A stretch of 64,000 bases of DNA from Piscinibacter gummiphilus (GTDB lineage Bacteria > Pseudomonadota > Gammaproteobacteria > Burkholderiales > Burkholderiaceae_C), in the NCBI RefSeq assembly GCF_032681285.1, contig NZ_CP136336.1, positions 793,001 to 857,000 on the forward strand, read 5' to 3'. Both the position numbers and the translations under genes were made by a program. Below, piece after piece: positions 1 through 9,031 of this stretch (positions are counted from its first letter, which is position 1; each line of letters opens with the position of its first letter). A model generated the notes under the pieces. It did not search any database, was not told where the DNA came from, and worked only from the letters and a program-made list of their open reading frames with translations.

Positions 1-112
1 CGCACGGGGTCTGTGAGTAGCTGCGGCCCTCGGGCCCGCATCGGTAGACGGTTTGTGCGTGCACCGAGGCAGACGTGAGCGCGGCGGCGATCAGCAGAAG
101 AACGGTTCTCAT
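1..112 (-). CDS. Secreted DUF4124-like protein, C-terminus cut by window edge
   Basis: Reading leftwards from an ATG at 112 gives a signal peptide ([19 protein letters not shown], cleavage expected after residue 19). It continues [18 protein letters not shown] before the window ends. A short mature start of the form Tyr-Arg-Cys-x-x-x-Gly plus a SQTPC-like turn is typical of the DUF4124 domain of small periplasmic proteins; this family call is an inference from about 18 mature residues. The ATG overlaps the pth stop codon as ATGA, so it is probably translationally coupled to pth. The function is unknown. Confidence 0.6.
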   Translation of the reverse strand, partial: MRTVLLLIAAALTSASVHAQTVYRCGPEGRSYSQTPC

Positions 113-732
113 GGCTTCGGGGGCAAGCCTTCGGGGCGCGGCGGCTTCGGGCGCGGTGGCTTGGCGTTGATCTTCATGGTGGCGCGCTCCATCTCGCCCG
201 CCAGCAGCAGGTCGATCGCTGGCAAGGTCTTGTGGATGCAGTCGTGGATCGCGTCGCGCGCTTCGGGCTTGGGCTTGCGCAGCACGTAGTCGGCCACCTC
301 GGCCTTCACGCCAGGGTGGCCGATGCCCAGGCGCAGGCGCCAGTAGTCGTTGGAGCCAAGCTGGGCGTGGATGTCGCGCAGCCCGTTGTGCCCGGCGTGG
401 CCGCCGCCACGCTTGATCTTCATCTGGCCGGGCAGCAGGTCGAGCTCGTCGTGCGCGACGAGGATTTCATCGGGTGCGATCTTGAAGAAGCGCGCCAGCG
501 CCGCGACCGACTTGCCCGACAGGTTCATGTAGGTCTGCGGCTCCAGCAGCCAGAGCGGCCCCTGGTCGCCAGGCCGGTTCACGCGGGCCACCAGGCCGTG
601 GTAGCTGCGCTCGGGTTGCAGCGAGGCCTTGAGTTCGCGCGCCACCGCGTCGATCCACCAGAACCCGGCGTTGTGGTTCGTGGCTTCGTATTCCGTGCCC
701 GGGTTGCCCAGGCCTACCAGCAGTCGAATCAT
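109..732 (-). CDS. pth: Peptidyl-tRNA hydrolase
   Basis: This cytoplasmic enzyme cleaves the ester bond of peptidyl-tRNAs that drop off ribosomes and recycles the tRNA. The 207-residue protein has the Pth fold signatures: GLGNPG at 7-12 (Asn10), the catalytic His20 in TNHNAG, Asn70 in MNLSG, Asp95 in HDELDL and Asn116 in GHNGLR. The usual TRHN motif reads TNHN here. The proline/lysine-rich tail after about residue 190 is longer than in E. coli Pth. It lies downstream of rplY on the same strand, the usual neighbourhood in betaproteobacteria. A terminator stands between them, so pth probably depends on read-through or its own promoter. Confidence 0.97.
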   Translation of the reverse strand: MIRLLVGLGNPGTEYEATNHNAGFWWIDAVARELKASLQPERSYHGLVARVNRPGDQGPLWLLEPQTYMNLSGKSVAALARFFKIAPDEILVAHDELDLLPGQMKIKRGGGHAGHNGLRDIHAQLGSNDYWRLRLGIGHPGVKAEVADYVLRKPKPEARDAIHDCIHKTLPAIDLLLAGEMERATMKINAKPPRPKPPRPEGLPPKP

Positions 733-804
733 GATGGGGCGGATTATCCAGAGCGGGCCAGAAGATGCGATCCCGCGGGAGGCTGTCGTCCAAAAGGAGG
801 GACG

Positions 805-830
805 AAAAAAAGCCCCGCATCGCGGGGCTT
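805..830 (-). terminator. Rho-independent terminator after rplY
   Basis: On the minus strand an AGCCCCGC/GCGGGGCT stem with a 2-3 nt loop is followed directly by a run of seven T (805-811 read as A on the plus strand). It lies 24 nt past the rplY stop codon and 73 nt before pth, so it should end or attenuate transcription coming from prs-rplY. Confidence 0.85.
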
Positions 831-853
831 CCTCATGCCTTCGGGGGAAGGCA

Positions 854-1495
854 TTACTTCTTGTTCTGCTTCTCGCTCTTCTTCGCCTTCGGAGCCGGTG
901 CGGCGGCGGCGACCACGACCGGCGCCGCTTCTTCTTCCTCGGCCACGACCGAGGTCGACACGATCACGGGGTTCGGCTTGCCTTGCGTGACGACGGTGAT
1001 GCCGGCGGGCAGCTTCAGGTCGCTCACGTGCAGAGACTGGCCCTTGGTCAGCTCGCCGAGGTCGATGGTGATGTACTCAGGCAGGGCCGAGGCCAGGCAC
1101 TGGACGCGCAGTTCGGTCACGACGTGGTTGACCAGGCACTTGTCGGTCTTGACGGCCGGCGAGTTTTCCTCGTTCACGAAGTGCAGCGGGATCTTCTTGG
1201 TGATCTTGGTGGTGGCGTCGACACGCTGGAAGTCGATGTGCAGCACGATCTGGCGGAACGGGTGCAGCTGGTAGTCGCGCAGCAGCACTTGCGAGGTCTT
1301 GCCGGCGAGTTCCATCTCGAGGATGGTCGAGTGGAAGGCTTCCTTCTTCAGCGCGTGGAAGAGGGCGTTGTGATCGAGTTCGATCATCGTGGGCGTGCCT
1401 GCCCCGTAAACGATGCCGGGCACCTTGTCGGCGTTGCGCAGGCGGCGGCTCGCTCCGGTCCCCTGCTTGGTGCGCTCGAAAGCGACGAATTTCAT
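854..1495 (-). CDS. rplY: 50S ribosomal protein L25 / Ctc family
   Basis: This is the 5S rRNA-binding ribosomal protein in its long, two-domain Ctc form (213 residues). The N-terminal L25 domain (about residues 1-95) starts [20 protein letters not shown] and contains GIVYGAG and the [15 protein letters not shown] strand. The C-terminal TL5-like beta domain follows to about residue 185. It ends in an acidic stretch, an alanine/proline run and a lysine-rich tail ([11 protein letters not shown]), which is common in this group. It sits 101 nt behind prs and is followed by a strong terminator. Confidence 0.96.
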   Translation of the reverse strand: MKFVAFERTKQGTGASRRLRNADKVPGIVYGAGTPTMIELDHNALFHALKKEAFHSTILEMELAGKTSQVLLRDYQLHPFRQIVLHIDFQRVDATTKITKKIPLHFVNEENSPAVKTDKCLVNHVVTELRVQCLASALPEYITIDLGELTKGQSLHVSDLKLPAGITVVTQGKPNPVIVSTSVVAEEEEAAPVVVAAAAPAPKAKKSEKQNKK

Positions 1496-1569
1496 AATTG
1501 CTCCAATGATGGATGAGTGCCCGCGACCAGGCTCCTCGGGGTAGACGGGCCGAAGCCCGCGGCTAAGAA

Positions 1570-1587
1570 GGGTTCCGCAAGGAACCC
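1570..1587 (-). terminator. Hairpin between prs and rplY, possible weak terminator/attenuator
   Basis: A perfect 7-bp inverted repeat (GGGTTCC-TTGC-GGAACCC read on the minus strand) begins 9 nt after the prs stop codon. The sequence after it is TTCTTAG, not a clean T-run, so termination would be partial. It may set the prs to rplY ratio or mark an RNA-processing point. Confidence 0.35.
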
Positions 1588-1596
1588 GCTCTCGTT

Positions 1597-2580
1597 CTAA
1601 AAGTTATTGTTCTGCTCGGCGAACAGCGACGTCACCGACTCGCCGTCCGAAATGCGGCGGATCGTCTCGGCGAACAGGAAGGCGACCGACAGCTGGCGAA
1701 CCTTGTCGCACTTCTTGCCGTCGGCGCTCAGCGGAATGGTGTTGGTGATCACGACTTCGTCGAGCTGCGAGGACTTGATGCGCTCGATGGCCGGGCCCGA
1801 GAACACGGCGTGCGTGCAGTAGGCATAGACGTTCTTCGCACCCCGCTCCTTGAGCACCTCGGCCGCCTTCACGAGCGTGCCGGCGGTGTCGATCATGTCG
1901 TCCATGATCACGCAGTTGCGGCCTTCGATTTCGCCGATCACGTGCATCACTTCCGACACGTTGGCCTTCGGGCGGCGCTTGTCGATGATGGCCAGCTCGC
2001 AGCCGAGCTGCTTGGCCAGCGCACGGGCGCGCACCACGCCGCCCACGTCGGGCGACACGACCACGAGGTCACGGTAGCGCTTGTTCTGCACGTCCGACAG
2101 CAGCACCGGCGAGGCGTAGATGTTGTCGACGGGAATGTTGAAGAAGCCCTGGATCTGGTCGGCGTGCAGGTCCATCGTCAGCAGGCGCTCGACGCCCACG
2201 GCCTCGAGCATGTTGGCCACGACCTTGGCGCTGATGGGCACGCGGGTGGAACGGGGGCGGCGGTCTTGCCGCGCGTAGCCGAAGTAGGGGATCACCGCCG
2301 TCACACGCCGGGCCGACGCGCGCTTGAGCGCGTCGACCATGATGCACAGCTCCATCAGGTTTTCATTCGTCGGCGCACAGGTGGGCTGAACGATGAAGAT
2401 GTCGCGTGCGCGGACGTTCTGCTGGATCTCGACGTCGACTTCGCCGTCGGAGAAGCGGCCGACGCGGGCCTTGCCGAGTTCGATGCCGAGGTTGCCAGCG
2501 ATTTCCTGCGCAAGCGCCGGATTCGCATTCCCGGTGAACAACACGGTGTTGAAAAGCACGTTCCCTCCGTCGAGGCTCAT
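1597..2580 (-). CDS. prs: Ribose-phosphate pyrophosphokinase (PRPP synthetase)
   Basis: Makes PRPP from ribose 5-phosphate and ATP for nucleotide, histidine, tryptophan and NAD synthesis. The 327-residue product has the family start [12 protein letters not shown], the FSDGEV element, the ATP-loop region around [10 protein letters not shown], and the PRPP-binding loop [10 protein letters not shown]. The reading frame stays open 28 codons further upstream. I chose the ATG at 2580 because it places the TGNANPAL motif 15 residues from the N-terminus, close to characterised homologues; the Shine-Dalgarno sequence there is weak. tRNA-Gln lies directly upstream on the same strand. Confidence 0.96.
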   Translation of the reverse strand: MSLDGGNVLFNTVLFTGNANPALAQEIAGNLGIELGKARVGRFSDGEVDVEIQQNVRARDIFIVQPTCAPTNENLMELCIMVDALKRASARRVTAVIPYFGYARQDRRPRSTRVPISAKVVANMLEAVGVERLLTMDLHADQIQGFFNIPVDNIYASPVLLSDVQNKRYRDLVVVSPDVGGVVRARALAKQLGCELAIIDKRRPKANVSEVMHVIGEIEGRNCVIMDDMIDTAGTLVKAAEVLKERGAKNVYAYCTHAVFSGPAIERIKSSQLDEVVITNTIPLSADGKKCDKVRQLSVAFLFAETIRRISDGESVTSLFAEQNNNF

Positions 2581-2686
2581 TGGGTCGTCGCCATTGTGAA
2601 CGGCGCCCTTGCACATCAGCCCCGGCGTGCCGCCTGATCTGGTCTGCTGACCTGCCCGCGGCACCGGGAATCAAACACAGAAAATT

Positions 2687-2763
2687 TGGCAGGGGAGGAA
2701 GGACTCGAACCCTCGCATGTCGGAATCAAAATCCGATGCCTTAACCAACTTGGCGACTCCCCT
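2687..2763 (-). tRNA. tRNA-Gln (anticodon UUG)
   Basis: A full cloverleaf is visible on the minus strand: acceptor AGGGGAG pairs with CTCCCCT, the anticodon stem TCGGA/TCCGA encloses the loop TTTTGAT (anticodon TTG), and the T arm contains GGTTCGAGTCC. Discriminator G and CCA are encoded. Its place between ispE and prs is the standard betaproteobacterial arrangement, so it is probably cut from a common transcript. Confidence 0.95.
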
Positions 2764-2793
2764 ACACCGGCTGGCTGCTTGCGCAGCCCACCT

Positions 2794-3681
2794 TCAACTT
2801 GTCTCAGCTGAAGCCCAGCCCTTCAAGGGATGCTGCTCCAGACTGCGGCACATCCGCCCCACCCAGCCCGACGGAAGATCCGCCGGAAGCGTCGCCATGG
2901 GTGCAACGTCTGTGCCTGCCCTCGCAAACACCGCACTGCCTGAACCCGTCATGCGGCTGTTGCCGAAGCGGGCCTTGAGCAGGGAAGCGGCTTGCGCCAC
3001 TTCGGGGCACTGGTGCTCGGCGGGCGGCTGCAAGTCGTTGTGACCGAAGCCTTCCAGCAGGGCATCGATGCCGGCCTTTGCAAGGAAGCCCGCGACTATA
3101 GCAGCTTCGGTATTCCGGGCCAACAGGGGGCTCGTGAAAATCGCGCGGGTTTCGATGCTGGCGGCGGGCTTGACCACGGCCAGCCACTGCCGAGGCAAGG
3201 CCAGCGGGGTGAGCAGTTCGCCGATGCCTTCGACCCAGGCGTTGTCGCCGCCCAGGAAAAACGGCACGTCGGCGCCGAGTGTGAGCCCGATGTCCAGCAG
3301 GCGCGACAGCGGCCAGTCGAGGCCCCACAGGCGGTTGAGGGCGAGCAGGGTGCTGGCGGCGTCGGAACTGCCGCCGCCCATGCCCGCGCCCCAGGGCAAC
3401 TGCTTGTCGATGGAGATGTCGGCGCCGAGGGTCGTGCCCGAGGCGGCCTGCAGCGCTCGGGCGGCCTTGAGGCAAAGGTCTTCGGTCGGCAGGGCGGCCG
3501 TGAGGTCGCGCCGGGCGATCTGGCCGTCGTGGCGGCGCTCGAAATGCAGCGTGTCCGCCCAGTCGATCAGCGTGAAGACCGATTGCAGCAGGTGGTAGCC
3601 GTCGGCCCGGCGGCCGGTCACGTGCAGGAAGAGGTTGATCTTGGCCGGTGCGGCCACGTCGTACAGGGCGTTGAGCGGCAT
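2794..3681 (-). CDS. ispE: 4-diphosphocytidyl-2-C-methyl-D-erythritol kinase
   Basis: A GHMP-family kinase that phosphorylates CDP-methylerythritol in the non-mevalonate isoprenoid pathway. The 295-residue protein shows the N-terminal PAKINLFLHV segment (Lys14), GYHLLQS, the glycine-rich ATP loop MGGGSSDAA at about 101-109 and GADVPFFLGG, carrying the presumed catalytic Asp138. The ATG at 3681 lies 2 nt after the lolB stop codon, which decides the start; longer upstream readings run into lolB. The lolB-ispE coupling is conserved in the order. Confidence 0.96.
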   Translation of the reverse strand: MPLNALYDVAAPAKINLFLHVTGRRADGYHLLQSVFTLIDWADTLHFERRHDGQIARRDLTAALPTEDLCLKAARALQAASGTTLGADISIDKQLPWGAGMGGGSSDAASTLLALNRLWGLDWPLSRLLDIGLTLGADVPFFLGGDNAWVEGIGELLTPLALPRQWLAVVKPAASIETRAIFTSPLLARNTEAAIVAGFLAKAGIDALLEGFGHNDLQPPAEHQCPEVAQAASLLKARFGNSRMTGSGSAVFARAGTDVAPMATLPADLPSGWVGRMCRSLEQHPLKGWASAETS

Positions 3682-3683
3682 GG

Positions 3684-4208
3684 TCAGGACGGGTCGACCT
3701 TGGCGCGCACGAGCACGGCAGGCGCTTGCGCGCGACGGGCGGCGACCCAGCCTTCGCCGAAGCGGGCCAGGTCGATGGTCCAGCCGAGCTGCTCGAAACC
3801 GCCTTCGACGGCACGGCTCGCGGTGCCAGGCCACGGCCGGCCGCGCAGCCAGTCGAAGAGCGCCGCCACCGGCAGGCTTTCGCCGAGCATCTCTTGTGTG
3901 AGCGTGTCGAGGTCCGGGTAGGCCGTCTCGCCCTGCGAGGTGGCCAGCCAGGCGCGGTTGCCGGCCCAGCGGGCCTGGGCCATCACGGTGCCGAGCGGGG
4001 TCGACAGGTTCAGTTGCCCGGCCTCCGGCGTGCCCTTGAGTTCGAAGCTGCCGCTCTCGCTGCGCGAGGGCGTGGTGGCGGTCGCGTCGACGCGCACCGA
4101 CAGCTTGCCCGACAGCGTGGCACTGTCGGGCGGTGCCTTCTGGCCGACGGTGGCGCAGCCGGCGAGCAGGCTGCCCGCGAGCAGCCCCACGAAAGCGAGA
4201 TGCCTCAC
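3684..4208 (-). CDS. lolB: Outer-membrane lipoprotein insertion factor LolB
   Basis: LolB receives lipoproteins from periplasmic LolA and anchors them in the outer membrane. The 174-residue reading frame from the GTG at 4208 begins [18 protein letters not shown], a lipoprotein signal with lipobox LLAG|C and lipidated Cys18. The body contains the LolB-type strands LSGKLSVRV, SGSFELKGTPEAGQLNLSTP and the C-terminal VEGGFEQLGWTIDLARF region. The GTG overlaps the upstream TPR-gene stop as GTGA, which fixes the start better than any upstream ATG. Overall similarity to LolB is moderate, as usual, and its position next to ispE supports the call. Confidence 0.9.
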   Translation of the reverse strand: MRHLAFVGLLAGSLLAGCATVGQKAPPDSATLSGKLSVRVDATATTPSRSESGSFELKGTPEAGQLNLSTPLGTVMAQARWAGNRAWLATSQGETAYPDLDTLTQEMLGESLPVAALFDWLRGRPWPGTASRAVEGGFEQLGWTIDLARFGEGWVAARRAQAPAVLVRAKVDPS

Positions 4209-6007
4209 AGGTCGACCCGCAGACGCGCCAGCGTTTCCTTCAGCACCTCGTTGCCCTGGTCGCGGTTGTGCGACTCGCGCAGCACACGCCGCGCCTCGTC
4301 GCGCTGGCCGCTCATCCACAGCACCTCGCCAAGGTGGGCGCCGATCTCGACGTCGGGCCGCGACCTGTAGGCCTGCTGCAGCAAGCGAAGCGCTTCGTCG
4401 CGGTTGCCCAGGCGGTACTCCACCCAGCCCAGGCTGTCGGTGATGAAGGGTTCGCCGGGCGCGAGGTCGAGCGCCTTCTTGATGAGCTCGCGCGCTTCGG
4501 GCAGGCGCTGGTTGCGCTCGGCCAACGAATAGCCGAGCGCGTTGTAGGCATGGTGGTGGTCGGGTTTGAGCGCGATCACCTTGCGCAGCAGGCGCTCCAT
4601 CTCGTCCATGCGGTTGAGCTTCTCGACCATCATCGACTGCTCGTACAGCAGGTCAGGGTCGTCGGGGAACTTCTGGTTGGCTGATGCGAGCACGCGGTTC
4701 GCCTCTTCCCACTGCTTCACCTCGCGCAGCATCTGCGCTTCCGCCAGCAGCTTGGCGCGCTGGTCGTCGGGGCCTTTCTCGGGAACGTTCCGGATCAACT
4801 CGCGTGCCGCTTGCACCTTGCCCTGCTTGGCGAGCAGCGAGGCGCGGCGCGATTGCACCTCGAGCGCACGCTGTGCATCGGTGACCTTCGCGAGCCACGC
4901 TTCGGCGCCCGCGTAGTCGCGCTGCTGTTCGGCGGCTTGCGAGAGCAGCAGGTAGGCCTGCGTCAGGCCGCGATCGGTGGCGGTGGCGGGGTTGTCGTCA
5001 TCGTCGTCCTGCGGGGCCGATGCCGGCGCGGCCACCGGCGGCGGCGCGTTCTGCGCACGCTGCACATACTGCAGAAGCGCTGCCGTGCCTTCACGCGGAT
5101 GCTTCAGCTCCAGGTGCAGGGCGCCGAGCGTCAGCCAGGCATTGAGCGGTGCGTTGTCGGAGCGCGTGACGGCTTCGAGCTGCGGCACCGCATCGGCATA
5201 CCGCTGTGCGGCGCTCAGCACCCGCGCATACACCATGCGAATTGCCAGGCTCGACGGCTTGGCCTGCAGGTGCGACTGCACGAGGCTCTCGGCCGCGGGT
5301 GTCGTGGCCATGAGCTCCAGCGCCAGCAGCGCCGGCAATTCGGCCGCCGGGTCTTGTGCGTGCGCGGTCTTGGCGAGCTCGTTCGCACGGGCGCTGTCGC
5401 CCGCGGCCAGCCAGGCGCGCGCGATCGCCACCTGCGCCGCCACGCGGGTGTCGGCGCTGCCGAGCGATGGCTTGAGGATCTCCTCGAGCCGCTTGGCGGT
5501 CTGGGCCTTGTCGCCACTGCGCTCGAAAACGCGCGGCAGCGCCGTGATGGCCGCCGAACGCTCGGCCGCGGGCGTGAGGCGCAGCAGCGTGCGCAGTGGC
5601 TCCACGGTTTCGTTGGGCCGGTTCATCACAATGAGCAGCTGCAGCTGGTAGCGCGCGGCTTCCAGCGAGTCGGGCAGCGTGGCGCGCCAGACCTGCGTCG
5701 ACTGCAGTGCGAGCTCGATCGCGCGCTGCTGCAACGCCGCTTCGGTGGCACGGCGGAAGAGTGCCTCGTCGCGTGTGCGCCGTGCGGCGTCGATCAAGGC
5801 CTGGTGGCCTTCCACCACCTGGCCCGAGCGCAGCTCCAGCTCGCCGCGCAGCAGTTGGTAGAACAAGGGGCCGTCGAGCGCGGAATTGCGCACCGGCTCG
5901 GCGGGCTCCTTCGGAACTGTGTCGTTCTGGGCGTGGGCGCCATGCATCAACATGAGCGCGCAAGCCAAGGCCAGGCCCGCGCGAGGGAACAGGGGAGAAG
6001 ACGGCAT
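4205..6007 (-). CDS. Periplasmic/secreted tetratricopeptide-repeat protein
   Basis: A 600-residue protein with a signal peptide ([27 protein letters not shown]) followed by a continuous alpha-helical array of TPR-like repeats. The clearest is the C-terminal pair [20 protein letters not shown] and [21 protein letters not shown]. An acidic linker (DDDDDN) lies near the middle. The ATG at 6007 has a good AAGGAG Shine-Dalgarno sequence. It heads the lolB-ispE run, with a GTGA overlap to lolB. Such proteins usually scaffold envelope assembly or lipoprotein traffic. The exact role is not readable from sequence. Confidence 0.9.
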   Translation of the reverse strand: MPSSPLFPRAGLALACALMLMHGAHAQNDTVPKEPAEPVRNSALDGPLFYQLLRGELELRSGQVVEGHQALIDAARRTRDEALFRRATEAALQQRAIELALQSTQVWRATLPDSLEAARYQLQLLIVMNRPNETVEPLRTLLRLTPAAERSAAITALPRVFERSGDKAQTAKRLEEILKPSLGSADTRVAAQVAIARAWLAAGDSARANELAKTAHAQDPAAELPALLALELMATTPAAESLVQSHLQAKPSSLAIRMVYARVLSAAQRYADAVPQLEAVTRSDNAPLNAWLTLGALHLELKHPREGTAALLQYVQRAQNAPPPVAAPASAPQDDDDDNPATATDRGLTQAYLLLSQAAEQQRDYAGAEAWLAKVTDAQRALEVQSRRASLLAKQGKVQAARELIRNVPEKGPDDQRAKLLAEAQMLREVKQWEEANRVLASANQKFPDDPDLLYEQSMMVEKLNRMDEMERLLRKVIALKPDHHHAYNALGYSLAERNQRLPEARELIKKALDLAPGEPFITDSLGWVEYRLGNRDEALRLLQQAYRSRPDVEIGAHLGEVLWMSGQRDEARRVLRESHNRDQGNEVLKETLARLRVDL

Positions 6008-6080
6008 GCAGGGCTCCTTGGGCTCGAAAGATTCTAGGTGTCGCGTCGATTCGTCGCCTGTTCCGATTCGTTCCGCTCGT

Positions 6081-6086
6081 GATAAT
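6081..6086 (+). promoter_or_regulatory. Possible -10 element for mutM (leaderless start)
   Basis: GATAAT lies 6 nt before the mutM ATG, so transcription would begin at or next to the A of the start codon. No Shine-Dalgarno sequence precedes the ATG (TTCCCGA), which fits a leaderless message. The -35 region is poor. Confidence 0.4.
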
Positions 6087-6092
6087 TCCCGA

Positions 6093-6908
6093 ATGCCAGA
6101 ACTTCCCGAGGTCGAGGTCACCCGCCAGAGTTTTGCCCACCGCATTTCGGGCGCCCGCGTCACGGCGGTGCGCTTGGGCAAGCCCTTGCGCTGGCCACTC
6201 GGTTGCGAGCCCGAAGGCCTCGTCGGCCAGACCGTGGGTGACGCCCTGCGGCGCGGCAAATACCTGTGGCTGCCGCTCAGCCAGGGCGGCCTTCTGATGC
6301 ACCTGGGCATGTCAGGCTCGCTGGCGTTCCAGGACCAGGCCCCACCGCACGGCACGCACGATCACTTCGACCTGTCGACCACACGCGGCCTGCTGCGTTT
6401 GACCGATCCGCGCCGCTTTGGCGCCGTTGTCTGGTCGCCCGCGCTCGACAGCGGCATGGCCGGACAACTCCTCTCGACCCTCGGCGTCGAGCCCTTCGAT
6501 GCGGCCTTCAACGGCGCCTACCTGCACGCCGCGCTCAAGCGCCGCCGCGTGGCGGTGAAGCTTGCGCTGCTGGCGGGCGACATCGTCGTCGGTGCCGGCA
6601 ACATCTACGCCTGCGAAGCGCTCTTCCACGCCGGCATCGACCCGCGCACGCGCAGCGACACCGTGAGCCGCCCGCGCGCCGAGCGGCTGGCCGTGGCGGT
6701 GCGCGAGACCCTCGCCCGCGCGCTGGCGCTCGGCGGCTCCACGCTGCGCGACTTCCGCGATGCCCACGGCATGGCCGGTGAGTTCCAGCTGCAGGCCCAG
6801 GTCTACGGCCGCGAAGGCTTGCCGTGCCACGTCTGCGGCACGCCCATCCGCCGCATCGTGCAGGGCCAGCGTTCGACTTTCTTCTGCCCGCAGTGCCAGC
6901 GGCGCTGA
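6093..6908 (+). CDS. mutM: Formamidopyrimidine-DNA glycosylase (Fpg)
   Basis: Bifunctional base-excision repair enzyme that removes 8-oxoguanine and formamidopyrimidines and nicks the abasic site. The 271-residue protein starts MPELPEVEV, so after Met removal Pro1 and Glu2 are the catalytic pair. Lys56 in RRGKYLW is the conserved lysine, DPRRFG the DNA-contacting loop, and the C-terminal zinc finger has Cys245, Cys248, Cys265 and Cys268. It is divergent from the TPR gene with an 85-nt gap and lies two genes from mutY, its partner in 8-oxoguanine avoidance. Confidence 0.97.
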   Translation: MPELPEVEVTRQSFAHRISGARVTAVRLGKPLRWPLGCEPEGLVGQTVGDALRRGKYLWLPLSQGGLLMHLGMSGSLAFQDQAPPHGTHDHFDLSTTRGLLRLTDPRRFGAVVWSPALDSGMAGQLLSTLGVEPFDAAFNGAYLHAALKRRRVAVKLALLAGDIVVGAGNIYACEALFHAGIDPRTRSDTVSRPRAERLAVAVRETLARALALGGSTLRDFRDAHGMAGEFQLQAQVYGREGLPCHVCGTPIRRIVQGQRSTFFCPQCQRR

Positions 6909-7054
6909 GGGTCGGGCCCGCGGCCTTCTGACAAAGCGCCAAAAACCTCACATCTCGTCACCTGCCTGGGCAACGAGTTGTTTCCGCTGCGCTGCGTCAA
7001 AACGATGCTGCGCTACCATGCCTGACGCTCTTTTGCGGGCCCGCGACCACCCCC

Positions 7055-9031
7055 ATGGCGACTTCCTTCGCAAGCAGTCTTGACGAACTCTCCCAGTGGC
7101 GTGCGGTGCTGGGAGCGCGGCTCGACGAGTACAGCCGCTTCCTCTCCGAGCACGACGTCGCCGACCCGTCCGCCCACGAATCGCTCGACGCGCTGCGCCG
7201 CCGCCTGTCGGGCGAGAAGCTCATCGTGGCCTTCGTCGCCGAGTTCTCGCGCGGCAAGTCCGAGCTGATCAACGCGATCTTCTTTTCCGATGCCGGCCGC
7301 CGCGTGCTGCCGGCCACGCCGGGCCGCACCACGATGTGCCCGGTCGAACTCGGGTTCGAGCTGGGCGAAGAGCCCGCGCTCGCGCTGCTGCCGATCGGCA
7401 CTCGCCTCGAAGGCCTGTCGCTCGGCGAGCTGCGCGGCCAGCCCAAGATGTGGACGCACCTGCCGCTCGACGTGAGTTCCCCCGACAAGCTGTCGAGCGC
7501 GCTGCAGGAAGTGATGCGCACGCAGTGGGTCAGCATCGAAGATGCCAAGGCCCTCGGCTTTTGGGACGACGAGCACCCCGAAGACAACCCGCCCACCGAC
7601 GACCAGGGCCGCGCCGAAGTGCCGGCCTGGCGCCACGCGATCATCAACTACCCGCACCCGCTCTTGAAGCAGGGTCTGGTGGTGCTCGACACCCCGGGGC
7701 TCAACGCCATCGGCGCCGAGCCCGAGCTCACGCTGAGCCTGCTCCCGTCGGCCCACGCGATGGTGTTCATCCTCGGTGCCGACACCGGCGTCACCAAGTC
7801 CGACATGGCGATCTGGCGCGACCACCTCGGCTCGCCGGCGCAGACGAGCTTCGTGGTGCTCAACAAGATCGACGCGCTGATCGACCCGCTCGCCACGCCC
7901 GAGCAGGTGCGCGAGCAGATCGAATCGCAGCGCCAGGCCACCGCCCGCACGCTCGACATGGACGCTGCGCGCGTGTTCCCGCTGTCGGCCCGCCAGGCGC
8001 TTGCCTCGCGCATCGAGAAGAACCACCAAGGCCTGGCCGAGAGCCGCCTGCCCGCACTCGAAGCGGCCCTCGGCGCGCAACTGCTCCCGCAGCGCCGCGA
8101 CATTCTTCAAGACCTCGTCACCGACGCCATCGCGCGCATGGAAGCGCAGGTCAACCGTGGCCTCGCCGATCGCCGCCGCCAGATGGCCGAGCAGATGCTC
8201 GAGCTGCGGGGCCTGCGCGGCAAGAGCAGCGCCAAGACGCGCGTGATGATCGAACGCGTCGACGCCGAGACGGCCGAATTCGAGCAGTGCACCTCCAAGC
8301 TGCAGGCCATGCGCATGGTCCACAGCCGCATGCTGAAAAACGCGCTGGTCGACCTCACCAGCGACCGCCTGCGCGAAGAAGTCAACGAGATGCAGAAGGC
8401 GATGAACGCCTCGCTGCTCAACCTCGGCGCGAAGAAGGCTTTCCTCGCCCTGTGCGGCCGCCTGCGCGAGCTGCTCGAAGCCTCGCAGGTGCGCGCGGGC
8501 GAGATCCGCGAGATGCTCAACGCCTCGTTCGGCAAGCTCAACGCGGAGTTCGGCTTCAGCCTTTCGGTGAACAAGGCGCCCGACCTGCAGCGCTTCATCA
8601 ACGAGTTGTCGCTCATCCAGCGCAGCTACGTGCAGTACCTCGGGCTGACGCAGGCGCTGCGGCTGTCGCAGCCGAAGTTCATGGAGCAGTTCCGCCGCAT
8701 GCTCGTCTCCAAGCTGCGCGTCGTGTTCGAGAACGCCAGCAGCGAGATGGAGCTGTGGAACAAGATGGCCTCGTCGCAGGTCGATTCGCAGCTGCGCGAG
8801 CGCCGCCGTGGCTTCCGCCGCCGCCGCGAGGCGCTCGAGCGCATCCAGGCCGCGTCGGGTGAACTCGAGCAGCGCATCGCAGAACTCGAAGCGCAAGACG
8901 AGCAGCTGCAACAGCTGCAGGCGCGCTGCCACGAGATGGCGATGCGCGTGAAGGAGCAGGCCCGCGCCGATGGCGCCCCGGCCGAAGCGCAGAACAGCGA
9001 AGCCGGCATGCTCTACGCCGCCCAGGCTTGA
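7055..9031 (+). CDS. Bacterial dynamin-like GTPase
   Basis: A 658-residue large GTPase of the dynamin superfamily. The GTPase domain (about 55-330) has the P-loop AEFSRGKSE (Lys68, Ser69), a TTMCP switch-1 threonine segment, DTPGL at 212-216 and NKID at 270-273. The rest is helical and coiled-coil rich (for example residues 595-640), with no obvious transmembrane segment or paddle. Related bacterial proteins remodel or protect membranes. A dynamin of this type next to mutM/mutY is seen in Burkholderiales, but its link to repair is unknown. The stop overlaps the mutY TTG start as TTGA. Confidence 0.88.
   Translation: MATSFASSLDELSQWRAVLGARLDEYSRFLSEHDVADPSAHESLDALRRRLSGEKLIVAFVAEFSRGKSELINAIFFSDAGRRVLPATPGRTTMCPVELGFELGEEPALALLPIGTRLEGLSLGELRGQPKMWTHLPLDVSSPDKLSSALQEVMRTQWVSIEDAKALGFWDDEHPEDNPPTDDQGRAEVPAWRHAIINYPHPLLKQGLVVLDTPGLNAIGAEPELTLSLLPSAHAMVFILGADTGVTKSDMAIWRDHLGSPAQTSFVVLNKIDALIDPLATPEQVREQIESQRQATARTLDMDAARVFPLSARQALASRIEKNHQGLAESRLPALEAALGAQLLPQRRDILQDLVTDAIARMEAQVNRGLADRRRQMAEQMLELRGLRGKSSAKTRVMIERVDAETAEFEQCTSKLQAMRMVHSRMLKNALVDLTSDRLREEVNEMQKAMNASLLNLGAKKAFLALCGRLRELLEASQVRAGEIREMLNASFGKLNAEFGFSLSVNKAPDLQRFINELSLIQRSYVQYLGLTQALRLSQPKFMEQFRRMLVSKLRVVFENASSEMELWNKMASSQVDSQLRERRRGFRRRREALERIQAASGELEQRIAELEAQDEQLQQLQARCHEMAMRVKEQARADGAPAEAQNSEAGMLYAAQA

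Noticed and set aside
2581..2664. Longer prs start 28 codons upstream
   Set aside because: The added residues are not like any Prs N-terminus, and family length favours the ATG at 2580.
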